This document shows positions 10,974 through 24,124 of a stretch of DNA of 64,000 bases, one piece after another. The number at the start of each line of letters is the position of its first letter. Within the stretch, counting starts at the first letter, position 1. The DNA lies in assembly GCA_011037195.1 (NCBI GenBank), contig JAAEAF010001943.1:62001-126000 (forward strand), written 5' to 3'. Origin of the DNA: Triatoma infestans. Lineage: Eukaryota; Arthropoda; Insecta; Hemiptera; Reduviidae. Made by a program: the position numbers and the translations under genes. Below the pieces are notes generated by a model. It ran no database searches. It worked only from the letters and a program-made list of their open reading frames with translations, and was not told the origin of the DNA.

Positions 10974-12800
10974 ATTATGATTGTAATGTCTGTTGATTAT
11001 CATTATGTTATTAAATCGAGAGAAGAATGGACGTTTCTAAATTTTAATTAATTAAGGAATATGTACAATTCATTTTATTAAACAAACAAAACTGAAATTA
11101 CCTTAATATTGTTATAAAGAAATTGTAAATTTGTTTTTTTCAGAAATGATACTCCCTTTAAGAGATTTTGTAACAATAAAATTCCAAATTTTATTAATAT
11201 TTAAAAATCAAAAAAATTTAATATTGCTACAATCAATGAGTTAAAATATAATGTCAACTTTGTTGTCGAAAACTTTGATATTAATAAGCAGTATCTGAAT
11301 ATGTGTAAAATATGTCCTCTCAAATTTGCAGTCTAGAGCAATTATTGTGCGATTGGGCATATAAGTTGCTGCCCGGATTCATATAAGTTCCTGATCTCTC
11401 GTTATTAACTGCAGACAACCAGTGAGAAAGATAGACTTGAGATAATTTAAACAGAAACCAGAGGGTAAGAGAGAGTAAAAATTTATTTAAATACGCGCAG
11501 ATAACTGCTTTAGTGATAAATAAGTGCAAAGACCATCTTATGTTATCCTACATGATTGCAAGGAAAGAAGTTGTTTTACCTTTGTTTTTATGTTTATCAT
11601 ATTTTTATAAGTGAATTAATTATATTGTCATTTGGAACTTTAGAATTCTAAATTTGTGATATAAACTGAATATTTATAATACTTTTTTTTTCTTTAAGAA
11701 ACCACGCAAAGTTTTATATAATTTAAAAAAAAAGAGAATAATGAGTTTTTCCTTTTATTACATTCGACAATTTAATATAGTTTAAATTAACTTAAATGAA
11801 GGCAATTTTATACTCTTATTTTATAAATAAAAAAACTCAAGTCTGCGATTACAAATTATATAATTTCAAAGGGAATAATCTTAGCTAAAGAAGATTTTGA
11901 TTCATAGGTAAAAACTCTTTGCTAAATCGTTTAAAACATTAATATTAAATCGTTTTTTTTTTATTCAGGATTACTATATTTATTGATAAGTAGTAAACAT
12001 TATTGTTTCGAACTTAAAACATGGTTCAAAATTCACTTCAACTTATAATTTGAATTCTTAAACAATATTGTTTTAACGAAAACATTAATGAACGTAAATT
12101 CTCTCATTGAGAATCTAATTTTAAGAACATAATATGGCTTCCTTTAATCTATGAAATCAATTATTATATCAATGTCACTGTTATGTGAAAATATCGAGAC
12201 TTACTTTTAAAATCATCTTCTAAAATATCTTTGAATGAAATGAGTTTTAGTGGAGAAATGTTTCCAGATTTTTGAAATTATTTAGATACGTACACACAAG
12301 CAGGATTTTTCACAGAAAATGCGACGAGACCCAGGGCAACAAATATTTTGTGGTCCTTCAAAATTTGAAATAAATAATCAATTATATAAAGTATAAAGAC
12401 CAACTCTGAAAGGGCATGAATACATATGTATCTTTTATTATCTTTCTCTCATTCTTTTCTTACACATAAGTAATAGAGAATTATTAAATTGTAAACCTAG
12501 TTTGTATTATCTTCATTGGGAGAAAAATTTGTAATACTACCTTGAAGTTCAGTGAGGAATTAAACTACTTTTAAATTTATCATTAAATAATTATCATTAC
12601 CATTAATTACTCTATGATCTTTAAAAATACCTTTCAAAATTCTTCTAGAATTTTTAAGTTTACTAAAAGTTTCATTCAAGTTAGAAATTTGGAACAAGTC
12701 TTTTCTCTGGTTGTGCTGGCTCACTATGCTATTTAAAAAGTACTAAGTATAACAAATATTTTACCAAAATAAATCTATGCAACCAAAAATGTTATAAAAA
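10974..12800. other. AT-rich intergenic sequence
   Basis: No coding or repeat signal. It lies downstream of the chitin-binding gene and far upstream of the peptide gene. Confidence 0.5.
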
Positions 12801-12806
12801 TTATAT

Positions 12807-12812
12807 TTTATT
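12807..12812 (-). terminator. Candidate poly(A) signal of the chitin-binding gene
   Basis: Minus-strand AATAAA (overlapping ATTAAA), about 300 bases beyond the stop codon at 13108. Position and sequence fit, but the region is so AT-rich that chance occurrence is likely enough to keep confidence modest. Confidence 0.35.
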
Positions 12813-13107
12813 TAATATAAAGTAAAAAAAAATAAAAAATTGGCACAAATTACATATATATAAGTTCAGAGAAAATACATTTGCCAACTAGAATAAGATT
12901 TTTAAACACAGAGCAAAAGTTTTTTTGTTTTTTTTGTGGAATTAGTGAAAAGCTAGTTATATTACAGTCAATTACAGCACTAGATATATTACAGCACTAT
13001 AAAATAAAGTTTCCTATCTTAATGAGAGCAATCAATTACATATACATAAATATTATAATACATATTAAACAATCAACATTAATTTATAAGAGTCTTTAAT
13101 TGTTATT

Positions 13108-13230
13108 TCACGGTGGAGGACAAGGCACTTCCTTCCAAGGCGAACATTGATTTTTTCCAGGGTCAAATCTTAAACCTTGCGGACACAGAAAGGATTCTTT
13201 GTTTCCATCATGATGACAAAGATGGAATAC
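13108..13230 (-). CDS. Last exon of a chitin-binding (peritrophin-A, CBM14) protein gene
   Basis: A strong acceptor (CTTTTTCTGTTTACAG|GTATTC) opens an exon of 40 codons plus TGA (13110-13108). It encodes VFHLCHHDGNKESFLCPQGL, then RFDPGKNQC and SPWKEVPCPPP. This is the second half of a chitin-binding type-2 domain: Cys at exon residues 5, 16, 29 and 37, with the family's aromatic and FLCPxGLxFD landmarks. It joins in phase 0 to the exon at 54746-54955, giving the complete six-Cys pattern C-x18-C-x5-C-x10-C-x12-C-x7-C. The protein ends six residues after the Cys5-Cys6 segment WKEVPC, so the domain is C-terminal. Such domains bind chitin in cuticle or peritrophic matrix and are extracellular. 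The parent protein is not identified. Confidence 0.92.
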   Translation of the reverse strand, partial: VFHLCHHDGNKESFLCPQGLRFDPGKNQCSPWKEVPCPPP

Positions 13231-13399
13231 CTGTAAACAGAAAAAGATGTTTTTAGATTTAGTGATAGAAATACTGATTTTATAATAATTTATTTTAAAT
13301 TATATAATAAATTTAACATATGTTTTTTTATTGATTTTTTTATTTTTACATCTCTTATAAGCATAACAATAGTAATTGTGTTTAATTGTGGGCAATTAA

Positions 13400-14080
13400 T
13401 AAAAACCGGAGCGGAGAAGTTACTCAGTAGTGAAACTCTAATTTACTCCATAATAAGCAGATAACGAGGCCACGCATGTTGTAATCGTCGAATAGAATTT
13501 ATAGGATTAGTGAGTTCAGGGCCAAGAGGATTGACATGAGAGGATATACTGTTACGAAATTTGTTGTAACGGAATATGATTTCTTGACGGTCTTATGGTA
13601 TATTTAAATCTGTATGGACTGTATGGTTGGAAACAAAGAAAGGAGCTGAAATGCTTTTGCGGAGGATTTTGGATTGGAGGGTTTGGACATGATTATAATT
13701 AGATCGTTTGGTTGAACCCTACAGTTTCTGCCCCATATGCACAAATAGGTATAAATATGACTTTGTAGATTAGCAGTTTGTTGGTAAGTTTTAAGATAGA
13801 TCGTTGGTCAAGTAATCACATCAAAGTGCCTGTCGTTTAAGTCTGGTATGTGGATTCTAGATGAAGCGTCGGTCCAAGTATAGTCCTAAGTAGCGAACTT
13901 TTTATACTGGGTGTAAGGCGACACTGTCATAATAAACTGAAGCAGTATTATAGTGCGTCATCGGATAGTGAAGGAAATGGTTTTGTTCTTTTCAGCAATG
14001 ATTTTGATTCCCCATTTGCTGAAGTGAATTCAGATGAGCCTAAGTAATCTCTAAAAGTTCGGTAGGTGACATGAACAGAT
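13400..14080 (-). pseudogene. Jockey-like LINE reverse transcriptase C-terminal remnant
   Basis: Reading the minus strand from about 14060: HLNSLQQMGN/FSKWGIKIIAEKNKTISFTI, then VRYLGLYLDRRF and NPHTRLKRQAL, then NKLLIYKVIFIPI and AYGAE-like text. These are the segments after the catalytic box in Jockey RTs (WxxxWxIxxNxxKT, YLGxxLDrrLxWxxH, iLKPIWTYGxxLWG). Frameshifted and inactive. Confidence 0.75.
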
Positions 14081-17000
14081 TATTTTAAAAAAAACTGTTT
14101 ACACCTTATTTTTCTGTTTACAAATAACTAAGACAAAAAATCACAGATTTTCGCTTATTGCAATTTTCTCTAAAATTCTATCTAAAAAATTTTCTTCAGT
14201 CTTTCCCAGAACCTTCATAAAATTAATTTTCTCAAAAAACAAAACAAACAAATTCAATCAAAAGTGATAGGTTATAAATAAAATAATATGAATAGTTAGC
14301 GTATCAAGTTTAAAGAAATCGATAATATCATGATTTGGAATATTGTAAATAATGAAAAATCTATTCTGTAAAGTGGACGTTGGACGGAAACCTTCCTAGT
14401 GATACTAAAGGGAATATTAAGTTTGAATTATCTTCGATTGGTGGACGTTTTTCAAAGTCAAGCTGTTCATGCACCACATACATGCACTCAAAAAGAAACG
14501 GATTAGTAAGTAATCCAAGTAATCGCATTACTTCTTCCAATAACAATAAGAGAAAGAATAAAAATAGTGACAGAAATTTCAGACTCTTGTTTTATTAATA
14601 AGTACAATCCATTCACGATAACAATATTAATATTTTTTACAGAACTCGATTGTATAACAAGTCATTTTGGGGCAACCATCATTAAAATTTTAAGATATTT
14701 TTAACCAGTTTGAAGTAAAGTAAGAAAGTATATTTCTTATTTTATTCCTTTAACATACTTATACAAAAACAAAAAAATACAAAAATAAAACCAGTAAATA
14801 CTGAGTAAAATTACAGAAATAAATAATGCCAAATTTGAAAAGAAATATTAAGTAACAATGTCTGCGAGTTGTTTATTTTGCAACATAATTTGTTGGGATA
14901 CATTTATAATTTTAATAACGAAGCCAACTATTCTATAACAATGTAATTATATAATCTTAATTGTATATAGGCAACTAATTGTGATATTAAATTACACAGT
15001 GAAAAATATAAAAACTTAGTATATGAGAATAAATAATTCAATTCCTACAAAAAAATTAGTAGTGGTAATATAATAAAAAATAATGAAGATAAAGAGTTGT
15101 AAAAAAAAAAAAGTATATACGAGTCTTGAATTTAGAAGAATGTACATAATCATTTTCAAAATTAGTTAAAATCTATCCAATAGTGAGAATGGAACAAGAT
15201 GATTTATATGTTTCAATCTATAGTTCTTTGAATGAATAATATTTTTATATGTTTATGAGAGGCATCAGAGATCTGCCAAACTAGGGAATCATCGATACAA
15301 ATATATTGGAACTCAATGGAAATTGAAATAGAACACAATTCACTGGAACCAAAGAAGAGGAGTATTACCACTAGGCAGACTTTATGTCTCTTTTTTTTTA
15401 GTATGGATTAATTAAGGAGAGTATGAAACAATAAAAATATGTTCATTCTCTCAGCACCCAAATCCGATAGTTTGATTTGGGCGTTAGGTCCTTAAATTCC
15501 TGTCAATATGCATACAAACCCGATTATATACAGATGCCGCCCGCAATGATAGTTCCATAAACTGCTCTCAAACTCCCCAGAGGATACAGAATATCTATGG
15601 CAGTGTTTTTTTCGGATACTGAAGGAGCGATTAACAATGACGTCATTAATAAGAAGCACATGTCGGATAGATTTTATAAGGAAAGTTGGCATGTATCGAT
15701 TCTCTGGTGGTCTGTTGATGATCTGTTCATGCAGCATTATCCTACATCTCCCTTTTACCTTTCCCATCGAATAGAGATGGCGCTAACGGTGTCATTAGAA
15801 CTACAAGTTCTGCAACAAGAGCTCGAGTACTTTTAGTTGGATTTGGCTCGACCATTTCCTGCAAAGCCTCATCAACGTCACACGATGGCCGCCCTAAACC
15901 TGTTTTTATATTAAGGTTGTATCATTACTATTTTTTGAAACCTACGCAGTATTAATTAAGTAAGTACGCTGATCAAAGACATCTTATCTTGCGATTTCAC
16001 ATAGTGCCCATAAAGCTTCAGCAGCTATACACTGCTTTTTCTAGTAGTGCCGTAAAATTCTTAAACAGCGACAGAGAAAGGTCACGATTTTTTAATGAGG
16101 TTCACAATTGAGCTGTATGTTAGAAGATGACTAAACTGCCACTTTTTTATACACTCCCATTATATATTACACCATATATATATTATACAATAGGTGTAAA
16201 TCAACATCTTTGTACATAAACATGATAAACCAGACTATGAAGAGGAAAAAAATCGAAACCTGTCATAATCAATAAAAAGAAGATTGCTCAAACAGAAACA
16301 ATTTCAAATATTAGGCTTCAATGATGAAGCAAATATTGTAATCTTTCAAGAGAGTGGATCCGATCCACTGTCCACACAGCTTGTGATGAAACGTCGAAGA
16401 GCATGATGAAATATCGGTGGATTTGTCGTGTGGTGGTGAAATGTCTCAGAATCTTGTTCATTGTAGACTAATAATTTTGTTGCATAAAAAGATGAAATTC
16501 GCCTTAAATTTATCATAATAACAATTAAAATGAATAAATATTAGTGATTACATTTACCAAAGAATTTAATGTGTAAAACTTGTCTTATAACAACTTCGAT
16601 TTGTGACCACTTGACCGGCATAAATAATTTACTCCTCTAGTCAGATTATAAAAACCAATAACTTCAGGCTAATATATTTGTTGATTGCAATTTTTCATTT
16701 TAAAATATAATGTTCTTGTTTGTCTAAAAAAAATACATTGAAGTTAATGCGGCAGCAGCACTTGTTGTTACATGATACATTCTATCCCTTACTTCAAATT
16801 AGTAATGCCATATAGTACAAGCAGCGGGTAAAAAATAAATATATATGCTAATATGTTTACATTTCTAGTTTTAGAGAAAGTTAAGATATTAAGGCCTTAG
16901 GCATCCGTAATAAATTTATGTTTATATAAACCATTCTAAAACACATGTACTGTATATGGATATATATTTTCTTATTTTGTAACATTATAAATAAAAGCTC

Positions 17001-17440
17001 GTAATATTAATTACTCGATATAATGAAGCCATAAGAATATGCTTAACGGTAAATTCTATTTACCTGTTAAAAATTATTTGTCTCAACTTTTTAGAAAAAG
17101 AAAATACACGTTAAAAAACAAGCATATTTAAATTAGTGGCGAGATGATATAAGATGGATTCATGTCGCTACACGTTCGCGAAGTAGCGCGTGAAGACAGG
17201 TCAAGCAATAATAAATGATTAGGATGAAAAACATAATTAATATTCAACTAAATACGTAAGCTTGTAGTTTTCCCGGCCTTGAAAACGTTATTGTAGGCAC
17301 CATATTATAGATAAACTAGCGTTGTAAGAAGGGGATAGATAGGTTGGCAAATAGGCATCTCTCTCGGCATCAACATACATGGAGTAACCGTCGCCGCGTG
17401 TCACTGGGTAAAGGCTGTTTTCAAGTATTGACAACTTCAC
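14081..17440. other. AT-rich intron sequence without assignable elements
   Basis: A few denser patches (15480-15900 with an open minus frame at 15492-15767; 16340-16450; 17150-17210) have no recognisable family. A small palindrome AGTGGATC-C-GATCCACT lies at 16353-16369. Part of 14100-14420 faintly resembles a worn HINE module. Confidence 0.35.
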
Positions 17441-17454
17441 AGTTTTCGTTGTTG

Positions 17455-18160
17455 CGTTCTTATGATGAGCTTAGCGAGTTTTCGCTGGAAATACATGTTT
17501 TAAGGGTCTCCTGAATACAAAAAAAAATATGTTTAGCGAATGGTCTCAGAATATCTCAACAACGAAAAGTCGCTAGAAGCTCAAACTTGGTTCACCGTTT
17601 AGGTACTGCCACCGCAACAGCCATGAAGATTTCGCGCAAAATCCATCGACCGAAGGTGCGATTTTAATAATTTTTTTTTGTTTTTCAGTTTGTTTGGAAT
17701 TTTCTCGAAAACGGCTCCAAGATTTTGGTTTAAACTTCATAAACTATCTACTACACACATAAATACCTATCAATTTTAACATGTTCCCAGGAAAATTGAT
17801 TTTTTGGGAGGGGGTTCTGGTGGAATAGTAACGGTATGCTTTCCTCTAAAGTTCATTTTTTGGGGGTTCTGGGAGAATAGTAACGGTATGCGTTCCTCTA
17901 AAGTTCCAGTACAGTATAATATATGGTTTTAAACATACTTAAAGTTGGAAGCATTGATAGAAGTCCAATTTCGACCGCGGAATATCAAGTTTGATTATCC
18001 TGCGATTTTTTATTTTTTAGGACTTTATTCAGACACACACTGACCATTTGCTAAAATCATTTTTCTTCGTACTCAGGCATCAAAAGATGTATTTTCGCTA
18101 TAAAACTTAATTTCTATATCACCTGATCGCAATACATCTTAGAGAGTAGGAAAATAAAAA
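17455..18160. mobile_element. Diverged HINE-family composite with two outward 5' ends
   Basis: 17470-17560 resembles the family's 5' part on plus (GAGTTTTCGCTGGAAATACA, then GTCTCCTGAATAC and TTTAGCGAATGGTCT). 18010-18150 is the same part inverted (CCATTTGCTAAAATC, then GATCGCAATAC and AGAGAGTAGG). Between them are worn modules with a local duplication (17802-17850 and 17855-17907, each with GAATAGTAACGGTATG). Confidence 0.55.
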
Positions 18161-18301
18161 ACCTCGAACTTTCTTCACAATCTTCAGTTACTATAGTTAT
18201 CATCAATTATTTTTATTTTTTATTTATACTGTAAAGTTCTGTTAAACAATTTCGATGAAAGAAACTCTAAGATCTATGAAAAAACCACCGAATCAAAATT
18301 A

Positions 18302-19320
18302 CGAGGGTCATTCAATAAGTGCTATACTCATCGATTTGTACAATCAATTGTTTCAGTACGTCAATTTGGCATTCTTGTACTTAGTTTCGCATCAGCTCTT
18401 CGAGAGTATTTGGTAAGCATAACCTCAAAATTGTATTCAGTTAACAATAGCGAATCCGCTCGGGCTTAGCACCTCGGAAGAACAACACTCAATGATTAGG
18501 TTTTTAGTTGTAGAGGGTATCAAAGGTAGTAAAATCTACGAAAGAATGTTGAAAAGTGTACGGGAATAATTGTTTGAACCGTTCGAACGTTTACAAATGG
18601 ATAGAACCGTTTAAAAGTGGCCGTGTAAGTGTCTGCACCGACAACGAAGTGGACGACCGGCTGAAGTTGCAACTTCCTCCCTCGAATGTCGCATTAATGT
18701 GTTAATTCAAGACAAACCCGTATTACTGTTGAATTGATAGCTGAAGAAGTGCACGCGAGAGTTGGAACTGTCCATAACATAATTCAGAATAAGCTGCAGT
18801 ACAAGAAAACTTGTGCGAGATGGGTTCCAAGACAACTTTTGGACGCCTATAAAGAAACCAGGTTCAAATCAGTCAACAGTTAAAAGAACGATGTTTAATT
18901 GAAAAAGAATTTTTCAGTAGAATTGTAACATGCGATGAAACATGGATACACCATTTTGAGCCGTTTTGAGTCTAAGCGTCCGTCAAAGCCTTGAGTGGAA
19001 GCATACGGGATTCCCACTCGAAAGAAATTCGAGACCCAGCCCTCTGCAAATAGAGTCAGCTTTCAGTATTCTGGGATTCGCAGGGGCCTATTTAGTGTGA
19101 CTATCTCGAAGATCAACGAACCAACAACAGCTAGTATTACAGTGATATGCTCACAAACAAAGTAAGCCTGCCATTCGAAAGAAACGTCGTGGACTCTTGA
19201 CTAAAGGCGTGATTTCCCTTCATGACAACGCGCGTCCTCACACGCCACAGTTTGAAACACTTCAAAAGATGGGATGGGAAGTCATTCTACATCCCCCCTA
19301 AGCCTTGACCATCCCCACCA
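18302..19320 (+). mobile_element. mariner-family transposon remnant
   Basis: It begins just after a TA with CGAGGGTCATTCAATAAGT, a mariner-type terminal repeat. Broken frames include RSNVYKWIEPFKSGRVSV, IVTCDETWIHHFEPF (first catalytic Asp; 18925-18970), a SHSKEI-like segment, LHDNARPHTPQF (second Asp; about 19220-19255) and GWEVILHPP (19273-19300). The expected third-Asp block (YSPDLAPSD) is damaged and the element stops near 19320, where a LINE in the opposite orientation begins. Many stops; inactive. Confidence 0.8.
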
Positions 19321-20200
19321 GTCATTCTTGAAGACGATTTCCTCCGGTGTCAACGTGCCGAAGATCTCGTACCGAATCTGCCGATTGCGACGCGATCAAA
19401 CAACAGATGAGAGGCCGTCTCCTCCTCCGCCTGACACAGTCTACACAATGGCTCCGAATCAAATAATCCCACCTTGTGCAGATGTTTCTTGAACCTACCG
19501 TGCACTGTAAACAGGCCTGTTATCAGACAAATCTGATACTTGCTTAGATTCTTCTATTACCAGCTCTGGCATAATCCTTTTGCTGTGTTTTGCCCCAGTT
19601 TTTAGCCTCCAGTGGGGACTGTGTTCTATCCGAGTCCAATCCCTCAGGGACGCCTTCACCATACTTGTGGCTACCCCCAGAACAGGTTCCAGCCCAAAGA
19701 AATGGGTGTTCGCTCCATTCCTGGCCAATTGGTCGGCTACTTCATTGCCTTTTATCCCCTTGGGGCACGGCACCCATACCAGCCGCACTTTATTGTGCCG
19801 GGAGAGCTCCTTCTGAGAATCTCTACACTCCCTGACTAGCGAAGAAGTAATTCTGAATGCCCCAAGAGCCTTCAGTGCCGCCTGGCTGTCCGAAAAGATG
19901 CATATCTCCCTATTCCTAGGGCCCATAAGTAAGTTCTCCTCAGCACAGACCTGTACAGCATAAACTTCAGCCTGGAATACCGTAGAATATCCACCAAGAG
20001 GCCTCTCTATGAGTACCTCCGGTTATACTCCCTACATTCCGGCTCCAGTTCCGCAGGCCATTTTGGATCCATCCGTGAACCAGATCCCCCAGTCCGGCTT
20101 CGTTTTTCCCAACTTTTAGCCCATTCCGATCTTGATGTAAAGATTTCCTGGAAGGGGATATAAAGTGAAATGTTGGACAGCAATCTTCCCCAACCATATT
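19300..20200 (-). pseudogene. LINE ORF2 C-terminal region: RNase H plus Cys-rich tail
   Basis: On minus, 20110-20040 reads WGIWFTDGSKMACGTGAG (first RNase H Asp). The frame 19926-19495 has ICIFSDSQAALKAL (SDS motif) and VRLVWVPCPKGIKGNEVADQ, in which the usual GHSG is altered to CPKG. Then 19455-19380 gives PLCRLCQAEEETASHLLFD, the CxxC...H zinc-finger-like tail found in R1/Jockey-type LINEs, and GTLTPEEIVF near the end. Stops and frameshifts lie between the parts. GC content is higher than its surroundings, suggesting a younger insertion than most. Confidence 0.85.
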
Positions 20201-20746
20201 GAAAATTCAAGCCAGGGCCAATTCAAGGGCTAATACATGCCCAGAAAACCTCTTAATATCCAATTTTGCAAAAAAAATTTTCAAATAAATGTGATAAGAT
20301 TGTGACAGCTATTCAGAATAGATGGATAGATAAAGATTTAAATTAAATCGTATAAAAAGTTTTTTTGTATCTAAATAAAACAATCTAATACATCAAAGCA
20401 ATGGTATATAATACCGTCTGCTGAATTTGCCTTTCTAATAATATCTATATAAATAAACAAAATATTGTAACTCCTATACTAAACAACAAATATTTCAAAA
20501 GCAACAGTTAAAATAAGAAGGATTACAAATGATGCGAAAAGATTATGAAGAAAACATTAATTAGATTCTAAGCTAAAGAAAAATAAACCATAAGTTTAAG
20601 TAATTAAAAGCATGCATAACCTATCTAAAAACTAACAATAACAATGTAATCTCTTTTTTACTAGTTAAAATTGAATTCTTTTATTTAAACCATTTATATA
20701 ACGCAACCTAATCTTTGCCATTTAAAAATCCAAACATTCTTGAATA

Positions 20747-21012
20747 TCAGAGATATTTTCTATGATAGCCTTCTTCTTTTTGTGGTCATCGACCGGTTTC
20801 GGGCGTTAGCTCATCATCAGGACTGTTTTTGTGAAAACAGTGTTGTAACAAAGACTTACACAGAGCAAATTTAGTTGGTACATTCTGTGCAAGTTAAATT
20901 TGCACTATGCTGTGATGGGCGAACGCCCGAAACCGGTCGATGATCACAAAAAGAAGCAGGCTCATGGAAAATATCTGTGATGCATTCCAGCTTTGCGGAA
21001 CCAACCACAACA
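20747..21012. repeat. Foldback with GAAACCGGTC core (Penelope-like end?)
   Basis: The arms 20747-20820 and 20909-20985 are inverted copies (both contain CTTCTTTTTGTG and GGTCGATGA or its complement) around an ~88-base loop. The left arm on minus has CTGATGA...GAAACCGGTC; the right arm on plus has GGGCG-AA-CGCCC (20917-20928) then GAAACCGGTC. The tail ATTCCAGCTTTGCGGAACC followed by AACCACAA (20984-21010) recurs at 52932-52956, so this is one family. Confidence 0.75.
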
Positions 21013-23260
21013 TTCTTGAATAAGTTATGCAGATAGTAATAATAATTATAATAATAATGTGTTTATTTCTTAGCAAAATATATACATATTAACAATTTAA
21101 ATAAAAGATAAAACGCTATTCTGCTTGGTGAGTTCTCCGTCTACAGAGTTGTTTTTTTTAATATAGATAACTTAAAAGCTTCAACTAAAAGTCATTTTTT
21201 TTTTTAAATAATCTGAAATGACAATTAAATTTTACGAAGGCGTTAACATCAAAACTAAATACGTGCAAACTTATTAATCATAACTAAAATGTTTTACTAA
21301 AAAGGTTCTATAGATCAAGGCTTTTTTAAAAAAACAACACAGATTTAAGCAATTTTCACCATTTAAAATAATCAAGAACATAAAGTCGATTATCTGATAA
21401 CTTATTCTGACAATGGATGAGAATTCGAAAAACCGGTTATTGACAATAAAAACACACATGTTACGATGACCTAAAATCCCAGATAAAAATATTTATGTTA
21501 CAGGTCCCTTAAGCGTAAAATTAATGCTTAAATTTTTACTTGACATAAATAAAACTTTTAATTATTTCTCCTTATATGAAAGAAATGATGATATATTTAG
21601 TGGAAAACAAAAGTGGCCGTAATGTCCACTACATAAATACTATGTTATTATAATATGCGGCCAAATATGAGTGAAACTAGTTACAAAAAGCAGGTTTTAT
21701 TTATTAGCTATTTCCTTGTTCCATAAGTGTTAAAAGGAATATGAGAAAGTGACCTACGACCTTTTCGTATAAAAAAAAAAAATGAATATTGAAAAATATA
21801 TGTAATATTATCATCTTCCAATCTAATAGGCATGAACTAAGTTGTTTCACTTCTGACATAATAACTAGAATAATGTTTGCAAAATGCAATGAACGTTATT
21901 TATGAATAAATAACTACTAATAACTAGAAAGATTATACTAAATGGGATGCAGAAAAAAAAATGAAGTAGCTATCTTTCACATTTTGTCTTCCTGCACCAA
22001 TATATTTATTATAAGATACGCTTACCATTTATTAAAATTACGTCCAAGGAGTATTCAGGAGTATTCATAAAAAAAAGAAAGAAGTGATATAATTATAATC
22101 TTTTCTTGTAGCATGCTTCTTTGCTTGATTGCTGATCTATATTTTATTATTCGGATTTTACTCCATTCATGAAGTTACTCTGTTATCGCTGGTACTTCGA
22201 TTATGCAAAATTAGATAAGAGTAAATTATTATTTTTTTTATTGCCTTTTCCAAATAACAATCGCTTTGTTTTGAAGCTTAAGTGGCTTAAATTAAACTGA
22301 TTAATATTATTCTGTTCAGTATGGATGTAGATTGGGAGATTAGAACGATTAGAGCCCCCAAAATTTGAACAATAAAGCCACAGGATATATTTCACAGAAA
22401 ATAATCATTGACCTTCATAACTTTCGGGGTTTATGGCTAATATTTATGGCTATTTGAACAAATTTAGTTTATATAATTTCCTCTTCAAATTATGATCCCT
22501 CGCAAAACTTTTTAATTCCATCACCAAAAACAATTTTCGCGTCCACACTGAGCTTCAACCAATCTGAGACTTATTGTCAAGTCCAATAAGATGTGGACCT
22601 ACTTACCACGATATTTTAGTAGAAACTAGAAAGTTATTTCTCCAGTTTCTACTAATTATTTCTATTTAACGAATAAAGAAAAGTTGGCCCCAAAAGGAAA
22701 GTGGCGGGTAAAAGGGGCTCCTTCAATCAACCTTCTTCTTCGTCTGACCACATCCCTATGATCCTTTCAAACTATTTAATTTATGTTAAATGAAGAAAGA
22801 AAAACCGCAACAAATGATTATGCAACAACATTGCATTATCACAATTAGTGAAATGTCCTTGAAAAAAACAAACTGGATGCCGCAATCACACTTGCACACT
22901 ACATTATTAACAACCGTGTTAAATTACATCCAACTATAGTTCCCACTTCCCATTTAGTATGTAATTTGAATTCGCCATGCCAATAATATATAGATCTAGT
23001 TGAAGTGAATGCTATTATTAAGAACTGTAGCATTATATAGTACAACTGATCCTCTTCATTGATCCAAAAAAAAAAGACGTTTAAAATGGATTAACAATTG
23101 ACGTTTTTTATTTGAGCACAACCTAATTTTTTAAACAAATATTTATAAGTGCTTATGTTTTTTTAAGATGCATTTAAAAAATGTAAATTTGGAAATCCAA
23201 AAAAGTGTTGGAAAACTAAACAATTTTTTGTAATTCGTTGAAACGAGGAGATTAAAATGA
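21013..23260. other. AT-rich intron sequence, nothing recognised
   Basis: No coding phrase or repeat family identified in about 2.2 kb. Confidence 0.5.
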
Positions 23261-23269
23261 TACGTGTTG

Positions 23270-23465
23270 CGGATGAATGGTGAGAAATAGCCTGAGAAAA
23301 TAGTTAACTACATCCATTGGGAAAGAAGAAGGAAGGGAAGGCATAGGAAAACTTGGATGGAAGGTGTCACAGAGGGAATAGACTCGAGAAGAGCCTTCCA
23401 TAAGGGGAACTGGAGGACAGGGAATCTTGAAGTTTGGGCATTGGGGGATTTACAAAAAAAAGATA
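23270..23465 (+). pseudogene. LINE ORF2 extreme C-terminus
   Basis: The plus frame gives GRHRKTWMEGVTEGIDSRRA followed by FHKGNWRTGNLEVWALGDL. It resembles the GRPRxxWxxxVxxDL...W..R..W tail that ends many LINE reverse transcriptases. It ends at a short A run (23455-23461), consistent with a 5'-truncated insertion. Confidence 0.55.
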
Positions 23466-23640
23466 TAATCTTCAGTATAATTTTGAATATATTAAAAGGT
23501 GTCCCTATTTCCTGTAGCATTCCCAGCTTATACGGTAGCATACCCAGATATATTACCGTCAATAGCACATCCTGAATATACTTCTGTTTACCTTCATAAC
23601 TTAAATCTCTGTAAATGTTTTTTAGCTGTACATTGTTGTA

Positions 23641-24072
23641 GAGGATTATCGCAGTGCGCCCTGAAAGATCTATTGTGCCCCCCTGAGCCTTCTCAGTGCA
23701 CTGCCGGCCTCCAAGCAGTGTTCTCTTGCTGTAGACAACACTGGTCATCACCGGAAAGTGAGTAGTAGAGGCTCCAAGGAAGAGAAAATCTAAGGGCAGC
23801 ATGCTGGATTCGAACCCAGGACCTCCGCGTTACTAGTCCAGCTGCTACCACTGAGCTTACTCCCTTCCTTCTCCCTTCGCTAACGCCAATAAACTAAGGA
23901 CCGAGACCCTAGTTTGTGTACTGTGTTTGTCCTTGTCTGTAAAGTGTAGAGTGTATGTAGTTTAGGTGTATTGTGTACGGTTCTGACGAAGTGCATGGAG
24001 TACTGAGCTGTGGTAACCCGTGGGGTCGCTACTCCTCAAGTAACTGCACGCAACAGATACCTCTTGCGGGCA
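23641..24072 (-). repeat. Composite tRNA-derived SINE with upstream extension (copy 1)
   Basis: Reading minus: an extension (24072-23890) begins TGCCCGCAAGAGGTATCTGT. A tRNA-like head follows (about 23873-23805) with A box TAAGCTCAGTGGTAG and B box GGTTCGAATCC. The body comes next: AGCATGCTGCCCTTAGAT, GGAGCCTCTAC, CCGGTGATGACCAGTGTTG and GGCCGGCAGTGCACTGAG. The 3' end is GGGCACAATAGATCTTTCAG. The same extension occurs in the copies at 32525 and 33937 but not in the shorter copies, so there are two forms of this SINE. Confidence 0.85.
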
Positions 24073-24124
24073 AAATGTTTTTTACCAATCCCAAACAAAT
24101 TTAGTGGATACAGAAAAAGAAACC

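Noticed and set aside
15492..15836. Overlapping open frames on both strands (91 and 79 codons)
   Set aside because: Neither shows a family motif, splice context or repeat match; probably chance or worn transposon sequence.
19580..19839. Three overlapping plus-strand frames of 75-81 codons
   Set aside because: All are antisense shadows of the GC-richer minus-strand LINE RNase H region.
23805..23873. Functional tRNA gene
   Set aside because: The tRNA-like heads are followed by a shared non-tRNA body, occur in many copies and have disrupted acceptor stems, so they are SINEs.
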